The notes below the pieces were generated by a model. The model was not told where the DNA came from and searched no databases. It saw only the letters and a list, made by a program, of their open reading frames with translations. DNA of 14,068 nucleotides. Origin: Pseudomonadota bacterium. GTDB taxonomy: Bacteria > Pseudomonadota > Gammaproteobacteria > Xanthomonadales > Rhodanobacteraceae. Shown one piece after another: positions 9,101 through 14,068 of this stretch (position 1 is its first letter; every line of letters starts with the position of its first letter). Where the stretch lies: assembly GCA_021783385.1 (NCBI GenBank), contig JAJXTX010000043.1:1-14068 (forward strand), read 5' to 3'. A program made the position numbers and the translations under genes.

Positions 9101-11576
9101 GCGCCTGGCCGCCGAGCTTGCCTTCGGTGCCGACTTCGCGCGCCACACGGGTCACTTCGGAGGCGAACGAGTTGAGCTGGTCGACCATCACGTTGATGGT
9201 GTCTTTCAGTGCCAGGATCTCACCCTTGACGTCCACCGTGATCTTCTTGGACAGATCGCCGCGCGCCACCGCGGTGGTCACGTCGGCGATGTTGCGCACC
9301 TGGCCGGTGAGATTGTCGGCCATCAGGTTGACGTTGTCGGTGAGATCCTTCCAGGTACCGGCCACGCCGCGCACCTGTGCCTGGCCGCCGAGCTTGCCTT
9401 CGGTACCGACCTCGCGCGCCACGCGGGTCACTTCCGAGGCGAACGAGTTGAGCTGGTCGACCATGGTATTGATGGTGTTCTTCAGCTCAAGGATCTCGCC
9501 TTTCACGTCCACGGTGATCTTCTTGGACAGATCGCCCAATGCCACCGCGGTGGTCACCTCGGCGATGTTGCGCACCTGGCCGGTGAGGTTGGCTGCCATC
9601 GCGTTGACGTTGTCGGTGAGATCCTTCCACGTGCCGCCCACGCCGATCACCTGCGCCTGACCGCCGAGTTTGCCTTCGGAGCCGACTTCGCGCGCCACGC
9701 GGGTCACTTCCGAGGCGAACGAGTTGAGCTGATCGACCATCACGTTGATGGTGTCCTTCAGCTCGAGAATTTCGCCCTTCACGTCCACCGTGATCTTCTT
9801 GGAAAGGTCGCCCCGCGCCACCGCGGTGGTTACCTCGGCGATGTTGCGCACCTGACCGGTGAGGTTGCCGGCCATCAGGTTGACGTTGTCGGTCAGATCC
9901 TTCCACGTGCCGCCGACGCCTTCCACCCGCGCCTGACCGCCGAGCTTGCCTTCGGAACCGACTTCGCGTGCCACGCGGGTCACTTCGGAGGCGAAGCCGT
10001 TCAACTGATCGACCATCACGTTGATGGTGTCTTTCAGCTCCAGAATCTCGCCCTTGACCTCCACCGTGATCTTCTTGGACAGATCGCCGCGTGCCACCGC
10101 AGTGGTCACCTCGGCGATATTGCGCACCTGGCCGGTGAGGTTGGCCGCCATCAGGTTCACGTTGTCGGTCAGATCCTTCCAGGTACCTGCCACCCCGGGT
10201 ACCTGGGCCTGGCCGCCGAGCTTGCCTTCGGTACCCACTTCGCGTGCCACGCGGGTCACTTCGGAGGCGAAGCCGTTCAACTGATCGACCATCACGTTGA
10301 TGGTGTTTTTCAGTTCGAGGATTTCGCCCTTGACATCCACCGTGATCTTTTTCGACAGATCGCCGGAGGCCACCGCGGTGGTGACTTCGGCGATGTTGCG
10401 CACCTGGCCGGTGAGGTTGTCGGCCATCAGGTTGACGTTGTCGGTCAGATCCTTCCAGGTACCTGCGACGCCGGGGACCTGTGCCTGACCCCCGAGCTTG
10501 CCTTCGGTGCCGACCTCGCGTGCCACGCGGGTGACCTCGGAGGCGAAACCGTTCAGCTGGTCCACCATGGTGTTGATCACGTCCTTGATCTGGAGGATTT
10601 CCCCCTTCACGTCGACGGTGATCTTCTGGGTCAGGTCGCCGGTGGCGATCGCGGTGGCGACCTTCGACACGTCGCGCAGCTGCACGGTGAGGTTGCCGGC
10701 CATCGCGTTGACGTTGTCGGTGAGATCGGCCCAGGAACCGGCCAAGCCGGGCACGCGCGCCTGGCCGCCGAGCTTGCCTTCGGTGCCGACCTCGCGCGCC
10801 ACGCGGGTCACTTCCGAGGCGAACGAGTTGAGCTGATCGACCATCACGTTGATGGTGTTCTTCAGCTCGAGGATTTCGCCTTTCACCTCCACGGTGATTT
10901 TCTTGGACAAGTCGCCCGACGCCACCGCGGTGGTCACCTCGGCGATGTTGCGCACCTGCCCGGTGAGGTTGGTGGCCATCGCGTTGACGTTGTCGGTAAG
11001 GTCCTTCCATGTGCCCGCTACGCCTTTCACCGTGGCCTGGCCGCCAAGCTTGCCTTCGGTGCCGACTTCGCGCGCCACGCGGGTCACCTCGGAGGCGAAC
11101 GAGGCGAGCTGTTCGACCATGGTGTTCACCACCTTGCCGATGCGCAGGAACTCGCCGCGCAGCGGACGGCCGTCGATTTCCACCGTCATCGACTGCGACA
11201 GATCACCCTTGGCCACCGCGCCGATCACGCGGGCCACTTCGGCGGTGGGCTGCACCATGTCGTCGATCAGTTCGTTCACCGCGTGGATCGCACTTTCCCA
11301 GCCGCCGGTGGCGTTGTTGACGCGTCCGCGCTGGGTGATCTTGCCCTCCTTGCCGACCACTATCGAGAGGCGCTGAAACTCCTGCGCCATCTGCTCATTG
11401 AGGCCGACCACTTCATTGAACAGCTGCGCCAGCTCGGCGTCCTGTCCGGTGAGATCGTCGGGCAAGCGAACGCGGAAGTCACCGCGGCGCAGGCGCCGAA
11501 ATGCGGCGATCAACTCGCGATGATCCAGAAATTCCCGGCCGGTGTCGTTGTCAACTGCGGATTCCGTTATCGACAT
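6186..11576 (-). CDS. Poly-HAMP hybrid histidine kinase (Nik1/group III-like), GAF-HisKA-HATPase-REC-REC
   Basis: The 1796-residue protein has no membrane helix or signal peptide, so it is probably cytosolic. Order: a HAMP-like segment (about 18-62), a degenerate unit (about 63-158), nine 92-residue HAMP units (159-986), a GAF domain (about 995-1155), a coiled coil (about 1160-1230), HisKA with SHELRTP and H1245, and HATPase with N1361/N1365, DTGIGIP (1406-1412) and GGTGLGL. Receiver 1 has E1524-D1526, D1568 and K1617. Receiver 2 has D1672-D1674, D1717 and K1769. Soluble poly-HAMP kinases are best known from fungal osmosensors (Nik1/Os-1), where the HAMP stack controls kinase activity; bacterial relatives are mostly uncharacterised. 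ATG 11576 is used because the only upstream in-frame start is a TTG at 11609. No strong ribosome site is seen before ATG 11576. First gene of a two-kinase operon; the stimulus is unknown. Confidence 0.94.
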   Translation of the reverse strand: MSITESAVDNDTGREFLDHRELIAAFRRLRRGDFRVRLPDDLTGQDAELAQLFNEVVGLNEQMAQEFQRLSIVVGKEGKITQRGRVNNATGGWESAIHAVNELIDDMVQPTAEVARVIGAVAKGDLSQSMTVEIDGRPLRGEFLRIGKVVNTMVEQLASFASEVTRVAREVGTEGKLGGQATVKGVAGTWKDLTDNVNAMATNLTGQVRNIAEVTTAVASGDLSKKITVEVKGEILELKNTINVMVDQLNSFASEVTRVAREVGTEGKLGGQARVPGLAGSWADLTDNVNAMAGNLTVQLRDVSKVATAIATGDLTQKITVDVKGEILQIKDVINTMVDQLNGFASEVTRVAREVGTEGKLGGQAQVPGVAGTWKDLTDNVNLMADNLTGQVRNIAEVTTAVASGDLSKKITVDVKGEILELKNTINVMVDQLNGFASEVTRVAREVGTEGKLGGQAQVPGVAGTWKDLTDNVNLMAANLTGQVRNIAEVTTAVARGDLSKKITVEVKGEILELKDTINVMVDQLNGFASEVTRVAREVGSEGKLGGQARVEGVGGTWKDLTDNVNLMAGNLTGQVRNIAEVTTAVARGDLSKKITVDVKGEILELKDTINVMVDQLNSFASEVTRVAREVGSEGKLGGQAQVIGVGGTWKDLTDNVNAMAANLTGQVRNIAEVTTAVALGDLSKKITVDVKGEILELKNTINTMVDQLNSFASEVTRVAREVGTEGKLGGQAQVRGVAGTWKDLTDNVNLMADNLTGQVRNIADVTTAVARGDLSKKITVDVKGEILALKDTINVMVDQLNSFASEVTRVAREVGTEGKLGGQAQVPGVGGTWKDLTDNVNLMATNLTNQVRGIADVVTAVAQGNLKRKLAVDAKGEIAALADTFNGMIETLATFADQVTNMAREVGIEGKLGGQARVPGAAGLWRDLTDNVNQLAANLTNQVRSIAEVATAVTKGDLSRSIAVEASGEMASLKDNINEMIRNLKDQTLKNAEQDWLKTNLARFSRMLQGERDLATVSNLIMSELAPLVNAQYGVFYVARREDHETVLDLVASYGAESKDMLKPMFKLREGLIGQCAADKRAMLLSDVPGEFIRIGSGLGHAAPASVTVLPALFEDDVKAVIELASFNSFNETHQSFLDQLMESVGIVLNTIAATMRTEGLLKQSQLLTQELQARQTELTTKQEELHVTNEELKEKAQLLENEKKQVEAKNFEIDMARRAVEEKAEQLALTSKYKSEFLANMSHELRTPLNSLLILSRLLADNPHGNLNEKQIEFARTIHSAGSDLLNLINDILDLSKIESGTVSIEIADMPLSGLKQHMERTFRQLAADKNLQFSVEFDSALPGSIRTDEKRLQQVVLNLLSNAFKFTASGSVTLAVNHVTSGWSAHHPVLRDARHAIAIAVTDTGIGIPKEKQKLIFEAFQQADGTTSRKYGGTGLGLSISREIARLLGGELQVHSTLGQGSTFTLFMPLEAVTPVALPTRFGSARYDNSGATIPNALANHMEVTDDRETLGDSPFVLIVEDDPAFAAILLDIARGAGLKGVVVTAGAGTLALARKLQPHVITLDLGLSDIDGLVLLDLLKHDPRTMHIPVQVISGAEKLRSALALGALGVTEKPATSNQLAGVFAELARHARDALVNRPDTVAPVSDDPATALHAMPELAGAKILIVDDDIRNIYSLTSVLESYGVEVLHAETGRDGIALLEKNPDIGVALIDIMMPEMDGYETMQQIRARPTIANVPLIAVTAKAMKGDRQKCLDAGASDYIAKPVDIDLLLALVRVGVAHSPGRTSIGEA
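8619..11102 (-). repeat. Tandem array: nine 276-bp units encoding 92-aa HAMP repeats
   Basis: Read on the minus strand, the coding sequence repeats every 276 bp exactly, nine times, with no insertion or deletion between units. Unit boundaries from the N-terminal side begin at 11102, 10826, 10550, 10274, 9998, 9722, 9446, 9170 and 8894. The consensus contains [64 protein letters not shown] and NVMVDQLN. Units 3 to 7 are the most alike. Unit 2 differs in its second half ([18 protein letters not shown]). Units 8 and 9 diverge toward the GAF domain. Each unit is expected to hold a HAMP plus a HAMP-like linker that stack into a continuous coiled-coil rod. Confidence 0.95.
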
Positions 11577-11595
11577 CAGAGGTACTCGCAATGTG

Positions 11596-11607
11596 GTGCC
11601 CGGGCAC
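11596..11607. promoter_or_regulatory. 12-bp perfect palindrome just upstream of the poly-HAMP kinase start
   Basis: GTGCCCGGGCAC reads identically on both strands and ends 19 bases before ATG 11576. It could be an operator for a dimeric regulator or part of the kinase 5' leader. In GC-rich DNA a palindrome of this size can also arise by chance. Confidence 0.3.
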
Positions 11608-11863
11608 AACGGCCGAGCGAAGGGTGTGGCGCCAAAGTCGGGGCGGTTGCATCAGGGCTGTCGACCAGTCGGCCAAGGCCACGGCATCCTTGCCAGATAA
11701 GTCCGATGGCATCTCCCTCTCTGGCGATGGGCGGCGGCCCTTGCATCGATAGGCAGTCGATCGATCGCGCATGCTGCAGCCACCCCTGGAAGCACGCTAC
11801 CTTCCGCGCATCATGACCTACGAATGTGGCGGGCTCAACGCCCTCTCGTTGGAGATCCAACTG

Positions 11864-11887
11864 GCGCTTTTCTCTTGTGAAAAGCGC
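11864..11887. promoter_or_regulatory. 9-bp inverted repeat with 6-base spacer (possible operator or leader hairpin)
   Basis: GCGCTTTTC (11864-11872) is followed after TCTTGT by its exact complement GAAAAGCGC (11879-11887). It sits near the middle of the divergent region, about 290 bases from the kinase start and 220 from the wHTH gene start. Neither strand has a U-run after it, so an operator or structured leader is more likely than a terminator. The AT-rich core stands out from the GC-rich surroundings. Confidence 0.35.
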
Positions 11888-12107
11888 GTGAAAATTCGTG
11901 GCGACGCCGATACGCCAACTTACAAAGTTCGCCAGGGTTCGAATCTGTGCGCGGGCGCATGATTTCGAGGCGCTCCTGCGGCACCGCTTGTCTTGGACGG
12001 CGGCGACCCGAGGCGTACCATCCCATGCTCGCACGTCAGGGCGTTCGCCCGACCCGGCTCGGGCCACATCCGCGCGGACGCTCAGGCATCAAGGGGCACA
12101 CACGGTA

Positions 12108-12479
12108 ATGCTGGTAGAGAAGAATGTATCGGAATTCCTGCGCTCGACATTCCGGTCGATCTGGTCGTTGGAACTGCTGTTGCTATTGGCGGATGACGCC
12201 ACGCGCTGCTGGACGAACCCGGAGATGGTCGCCGCATTGCGCGCCAGCGAACTGGTGGTGAACCAGGCGATCGACAATCTCAACGCCGCCGGCCTGCTGG
12301 TGCCTGAATCCCGCCAATGTGTCCGCTACGGACCGGTCTCGGCGGATCTCCACCAGTTGGTGATGGCGACGGCCACCCTTTATATGCAGTCGCCTCACGT
12401 GGTGCGCCGGATTATCGTGCGCGCCCAGTCGGGAAGCATCGCCGCGTTTGCAGACGCCTTCAAGTTCAGGAAAGACTAG
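12108..12479 (+). CDS. Small winged-helix-like protein, putative regulator of the DUF5985 operon
   Basis: The protein has 123 residues and was not matched to a named family with certainty. The predicted layout fits a winged helix-turn-helix: helix 1 with SIWSLELLLLLADDA (about 17-31), helix 2 (TNPEMVAALRAS, about 36-47), a recognition-like helix (ELVVNQAIDNLNAAGLL, about 48-64), then a short wing (about 65-77). A C-terminal helical stretch (about 80-120) could serve dimerisation. The start is ATG 12108, with AAGGGG (12091-12096) upstream at slightly long spacing. The longer open frame starting at 11898 is rejected because its extra residues look like untranslated sequence. The stop abuts the GTG of the next gene, so the three genes here are one operon. 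DNA binding is inferred from the fold pattern only; it could instead bind a protein partner. Confidence 0.75.
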   Translation: MLVEKNVSEFLRSTFRSIWSLELLLLLADDATRCWTNPEMVAALRASELVVNQAIDNLNAAGLLVPESRQCVRYGPVSADLHQLVMATATLYMQSPHVVRRIIVRAQSGSIAAFADAFKFRKD

Positions 12480-12752
12480 GTGACCCAGTATTTCGCCCCC
12501 GCCGTTTACCTGCTTTGCTTCGTGGCAAGCGTGATCTGCGCGTACATGCTCAGCCGCAGTTTCCGGCGCGCTCCCAACGGGCTGCTGTTTTGGAGTGCTG
12601 CCTGTTTCTGGCTGCTGGCGGCGAACAATCTCTTGCTGGTGCTCGATCTGCTCGTCTATCTTCCCGACCTGGCGATCCCGCGCCTGTTGCTTTCGCTGGC
12701 GGCGGTGTGCACCTTGCTTTTCGGTTTCATCTGGAACGGGGCGGAAGAGTGA
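12480..12752 (+). CDS. Small three-helix membrane protein, DUF5985-like (first copy)
   Basis: The protein has 90 residues and three predicted membrane segments: about 5-25, 33-57 and 65-86. The first loop is basic (SRSFRRAPN) and is predicted to face the cytosol. The second helix carries LAANNLLLVLDLLV and the end is acidic (GAEE). The pattern, helix then RSFRR then a W/L-rich helix with NN, matches my memory of DUF5985-type proteins, which have no known function. GTG 12480 begins directly after the previous stop, with AGGAAAG a few bases upstream inside the end of the wHTH gene. Its TGA overlaps the GTG of the next gene. Confidence 0.78.
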   Translation: MTQYFAPAVYLLCFVASVICAYMLSRSFRRAPNGLLFWSAACFWLLAANNLLLVLDLLVYLPDLAIPRLLLSLAAVCTLLFGFIWNGAEE

Positions 12753-13027
12753 ACAGCATGTTGACCAACGTTCTCTCCGGTGCCGTCGTTTTTGGTCTGG
12801 CCCTGTGCAGCCTGTTCTTCCTGCGCTTCTGGAAGCGAACCGCCGATTCGTTGTTCCTGGCTTTTGCGATCAGCTTTGGACTGCTTGCCTTTACTCAGAT
12901 CATCGTAGTCATGGCGAACATTTACAAAGAAGACAGCAGCGTGGCTTATCTGATACGGCTTGTCGCCTTCACCCTGCTTATCGTTGCCATCTGGCGCAAA
13001 AACCGTCGGGGACGCATCCGCGAATGA
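12749..13027 (+). CDS. Small three-helix membrane protein, DUF5985-like (second copy)
   Basis: The protein has 92 residues with predicted membrane segments about 5-26, 33-58 and 66-82 and a strongly basic cytosolic end (WRKNRRGRIRE). The hallmark stretch FFLRFWKRTADSLFLAFAISF, then a Leu-rich helix and LIRLVAFTLLIVAIWRKN, fits DUF5985. It shares topology and the basic loop after helix 1 with the preceding gene, so the two may be diverged duplicates forming a hetero-oligomer. The start is GTG 12749, overlapping the previous stop (GTGA) and preceded by GGAAGA; ATG 12758 is the alternative. No catalytic residues are apparent. Confidence 0.8.
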   Translation: MNSMLTNVLSGAVVFGLALCSLFFLRFWKRTADSLFLAFAISFGLLAFTQIIVVMANIYKEDSSVAYLIRLVAFTLLIVAIWRKNRRGRIRE

Positions 13028-13074
13028 TCGCGCGGGCGCGTCGTTCATCCAATGCGGATCTCGCTGTAACGGCT

Positions 13075-13446
13075 TCAGTGCGAGGCTGAGGCGCCTATCA
13101 CCCGCTGTATCGCCCCGAAAAGTTGTTCGGCCCCGTAGGGCTTGATCACCGCCGCCGAGTGCGCGTCCAGCGTCAGTCCGTGATCCACATGCCCGGTGGC
13201 GTAAATCACCGGCAGGTTCGGACGGCGAATCCGCGCCGCGCACGCCAGCTCGACCCCCGAGCCATCGGGCAAGCCGATATCGGTGATCAGCAGGTCGATG
13301 CTATCGAGATCGTGCTGCAGCGCCGCCTTCGCGGAAGAGGCTTCAAGAACGCGATGCCCATTATGCGAAAGCGTATCGGTCAGCAGCATGCGTATCAGTT
13401 CCTCGTCCTCGCACAGCAGGATACGCAGTGACGGCAATGTACGCAT
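13075..13446 (-). CDS. Stand-alone response regulator receiver (CheY-like)
   Basis: The 123-residue protein is a single receiver domain with no output domain. The acidic pocket is E13/D14 (LCEDEE), the phospho-acceptor is D56 (LLITDIGLPDGSG), the switch threonine is T84 (IYATGH) and the conserved lysine is K102 (VIKPYG). It resembles single receivers that pair with hybrid kinases. The start is ATG 13446 because CGGAG lies 6-7 bases upstream; ATG 13476 is possible but has no ribosome site. It converges on the DUF5985 operon with a 47-bp gap. It could receive phosphate from either of the two kinases nearby, directly or through an HPt protein not in the window; this is inference from proximity. 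Confidence 0.9.
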   Translation of the reverse strand: MRTLPSLRILLCEDEELIRMLLTDTLSHNGHRVLEASSAKAALQHDLDSIDLLITDIGLPDGSGVELACAARIRRPNLPVIYATGHVDHGLTLDAHSAAVIKPYGAEQLFGAIQRVIGASASH

Positions 13447-13988
13447 TTTCGACTCCGGGATATTGGAGGGACTCATCGAGAGGTTTCATTCCGGTGGATG
13501 CAGCTGGCGAGCCGCGTCGGGCGAGTGATGCCGGCCCCCTGCTGGCCGAGCATATTATGACTAAAAAGCTTGCGCTGGAGCGCTCCCATCATCCGGCCGT
13601 CCGTCGCAGACAATGTATTTCCGGCATAGCCGGAAAGGGACAGTCCCGCGAGCCTCGGCACAGGCCGATCTCCACCGCGGCTTCGATCACGGCCAGTGCG
13701 CGCCGCGCATCGCCAGCTGGCGTACCCGGCACACATGCCCACCAAGAAATGGAGTGCAACGATGTCAAAAGGCAACATGGGAGCGATGCGATCTATTTCG
13801 CCTCGAAAGGTGGCTCGCGAAGGCGGTGCAGGTCAGCTTGTGGCCGTCCATGCAGGATCGATGGCGGTCGCAAGCCTGCTGCCACAATGTATGGTCATGG
13901 CGCACATCTGGACTCTGGGTTACAGCGTCATCGGCAGGGTTTCGCCGCCGCGGTTTGCCGCCCGCACGCGCTGGGCGATACTGCGCGG
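13447..13988. other. Region without a convincing gene, with inverted repeats and possible gene debris
   Basis: This 542-base stretch lies between the divergent receiver gene and the helicase gene, so promoters for both are expected. On the minus strand a CATAAT near 13552-13557 resembles a -10 box for the receiver gene but lacks a clear -35. Repeats include GGAGCGCTCC (13577-13586) and two touching inverted repeats at 13618-13647. A minus-strand stretch (about 13660-13740) reads like the end of an enzyme domain (DARRALAVIEAAVE) without start or context. One short plus-strand open frame (13762-13992) is listed separately. Confidence 0.5.
13618..13647. repeat. Two adjacent perfect inverted repeats (REP-like)
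   Basis: TTTCCGGC-ATA-GCCGGAAA (13618-13636, 8-bp arms) is immediately followed by GGGAC-A-GTCCC (13637-13647, 5-bp arms). Two touching hairpins in intergenic DNA are typical of dispersed repetitive elements. No GTAG edge like that of the element at 949-1024 is present, so it would be a different family. It could also be a regulatory site for either flanking gene. Confidence 0.5.
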
Positions 13989-13992
13989 ATGA
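13762..13992 (+). CDS. Doubtful small open frame ahead of the helicase gene
   Basis: A 76-residue open frame begins at ATG 13762 with GGAG eight bases upstream, and its TGA overlaps the ATG of the helicase gene (ATGA), as in coupled genes. The protein (starting MSKGNMGAMRSISPRK) has no recognisable domain, clear membrane helix or family resemblance, and its composition is irregular. The signals favour translation but the content does not; it may be chance in a promoter region. Confidence 0.2.
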   Translation: MSKGNMGAMRSISPRKVAREGGAGQLVAVHAGSMAVASLLPQCMVMAHIWTLGYSVIGRVSPPRFAARTRWAILRG

Positions 13993-14068
13993 CGGGATTC
14001 GATCAGGCGGCTGCCGACGACGTCGGCGAGCTGCTCGGCGCCGACGGCCCGTTTGCGCGCGAGCTGCC
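13989..14068 (+). CDS. ATP-dependent helicase, DinG/YoaA family (N-terminal fragment)
   Basis: Only the first 26 codons are present before the window ends. They run MTGFDQAAADDVGELLGADG then PFAREL, with a Pro codon begun. An N-terminus with LLG.DGPFAR.LP shortly after the start is what I recall for XPD-like DinG/YoaA helicases of Xanthomonadales, where it precedes the Q-motif-like region (PGF.PR..Q..M). Such proteins are 5'-3' iron-sulfur DNA helicases acting in replication repair. No helicase motif is inside the window, so the family call rests on this short resemblance. Ribosome site is weak; ATG 13989 overlaps the stop of a doubtful small frame. Confidence 0.55.
   Translation, partial: MTGFDQAAADDVGELLGADGPFAREL

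Larger units (their letters stand above)
11577..12107. promoter_or_regulatory. Divergent control region between the kinase operon and the wHTH operon
   Basis: These 531 bases hold no convincing gene; the open frames lack ribosome sites and recognisable protein character. Both flanking operons start outward from here, so promoters for both should lie inside, but no clear -35/-10 pair could be picked. Inverted repeats are frequent: a 12-bp palindrome at 11596-11607, a 9-bp stem at 11864-11887, AACTT-ACA-AAGTT at 11917-11929, and a 6-bp stem at 12047-12064 (GCCCGA/TCGGGC). A GGTTCGAATC sequence at 11936-11945 looks like a tRNA T-arm but no full tRNA folds around it. Confidence 0.6.

Noticed and set aside
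8619..11102. CRISPR array or other short-spaced repeat system
   Set aside because: The repeat is a 276-bp coding unit in frame with no spacers; it encodes HAMP domains.
8172..11816. Very long plus-strand open frame (over 1200 codons) opposite the HAMP array
   Set aside because: It mirrors the kinase gene. A stop-free antisense frame is expected from GC-rich codon use copied nine times by the repeat; its product is His/Asp/Gly-rich and periodic with no domain.
11898..12107. N-terminal extension of the winged-helix-like protein
   Set aside because: Frame is open but lacks a ribosome site and reads like untranslated sequence. The ATG at 12108 has AAGGGG upstream and starts the plausible fold.
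13572..13583. Possible minus-strand terminator (GCGC hairpin followed by a T5 run)
   Set aside because: The stem is only 4 bp, the T-run is short and offset by AAGC, and there is no gene upstream on that strand to terminate.
13473..13778. Minus-strand open frame of 101 codons upstream of the receiver gene
   Set aside because: It runs through two inverted repeats, has no domain, and no ribosome site was evident.
1..14068. Prophage, insertion sequence or defence-system genes
   Set aside because: No integrase, transposase, restriction, CRISPR-associated or toxin-antitoxin gene was recognised in any frame.

Overview
The window is GC-rich bacterial DNA. It most resembles a gammaproteobacterium of the Xanthomonadales, probably Rhodanobacteraceae (Rhodanobacter/Dyella type). 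The basis is the codon use, the PBP1b gene followed directly by a TPR lipoprotein gene, and a paired REP hairpin opening with GTAG, a style common in that group. The genus is inference; no rRNA or marker gene is present.

Left part (1-4028, + strand). The tail of a TPR-like protein is followed by a short NAD-dependent epimerase/dehydratase-family gene, whose stop codon lies inside a 76-bp double-REP (REPIN-like) element. Next comes mrcB, the bifunctional peptidoglycan synthase PBP1b. Two bases after its stop begins a small TPR lipoprotein gene that looks like the PBP1b activator LpoP. These two probably form a cell-wall synthesis pair.

Centre (4099-11576, - strand). Two hybrid histidine kinase genes lie 2 bases apart, transcribed right to left. 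The first (1796 aa) is a soluble poly-HAMP kinase of the fungal Nik1/group III type: nine tandem 92-residue HAMP units, then GAF, coiled coil, HisKA, HATPase and two receiver domains. The second (694 aa) is REC-PAS-HisKA-HATPase-REC. Together they carry four receiver domains. No HPt protein and no DNA-binding output domain is visible, so the phosphorelay must finish elsewhere or act through protein contacts.

Right part (11577-14068). A 531-bp divergent control region rich in inverted repeats separates the kinase operon from a compact three-gene operon: a small winged-helix-like protein and two small three-helix membrane proteins of DUF5985 type. The operon converges on a stand-alone CheY-like receiver gene. 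About 540 bp without a convincing gene follow, holding adjacent perfect inverted repeats and possible gene debris. The window ends in the first codons of a DinG/YoaA-type helicase gene.

The best candidate for an undescribed system is the stretch 4099-13446: a soluble poly-HAMP sensor, a second hybrid kinase and a lone receiver, next to an uncharacterised regulator plus two-membrane-protein operon.
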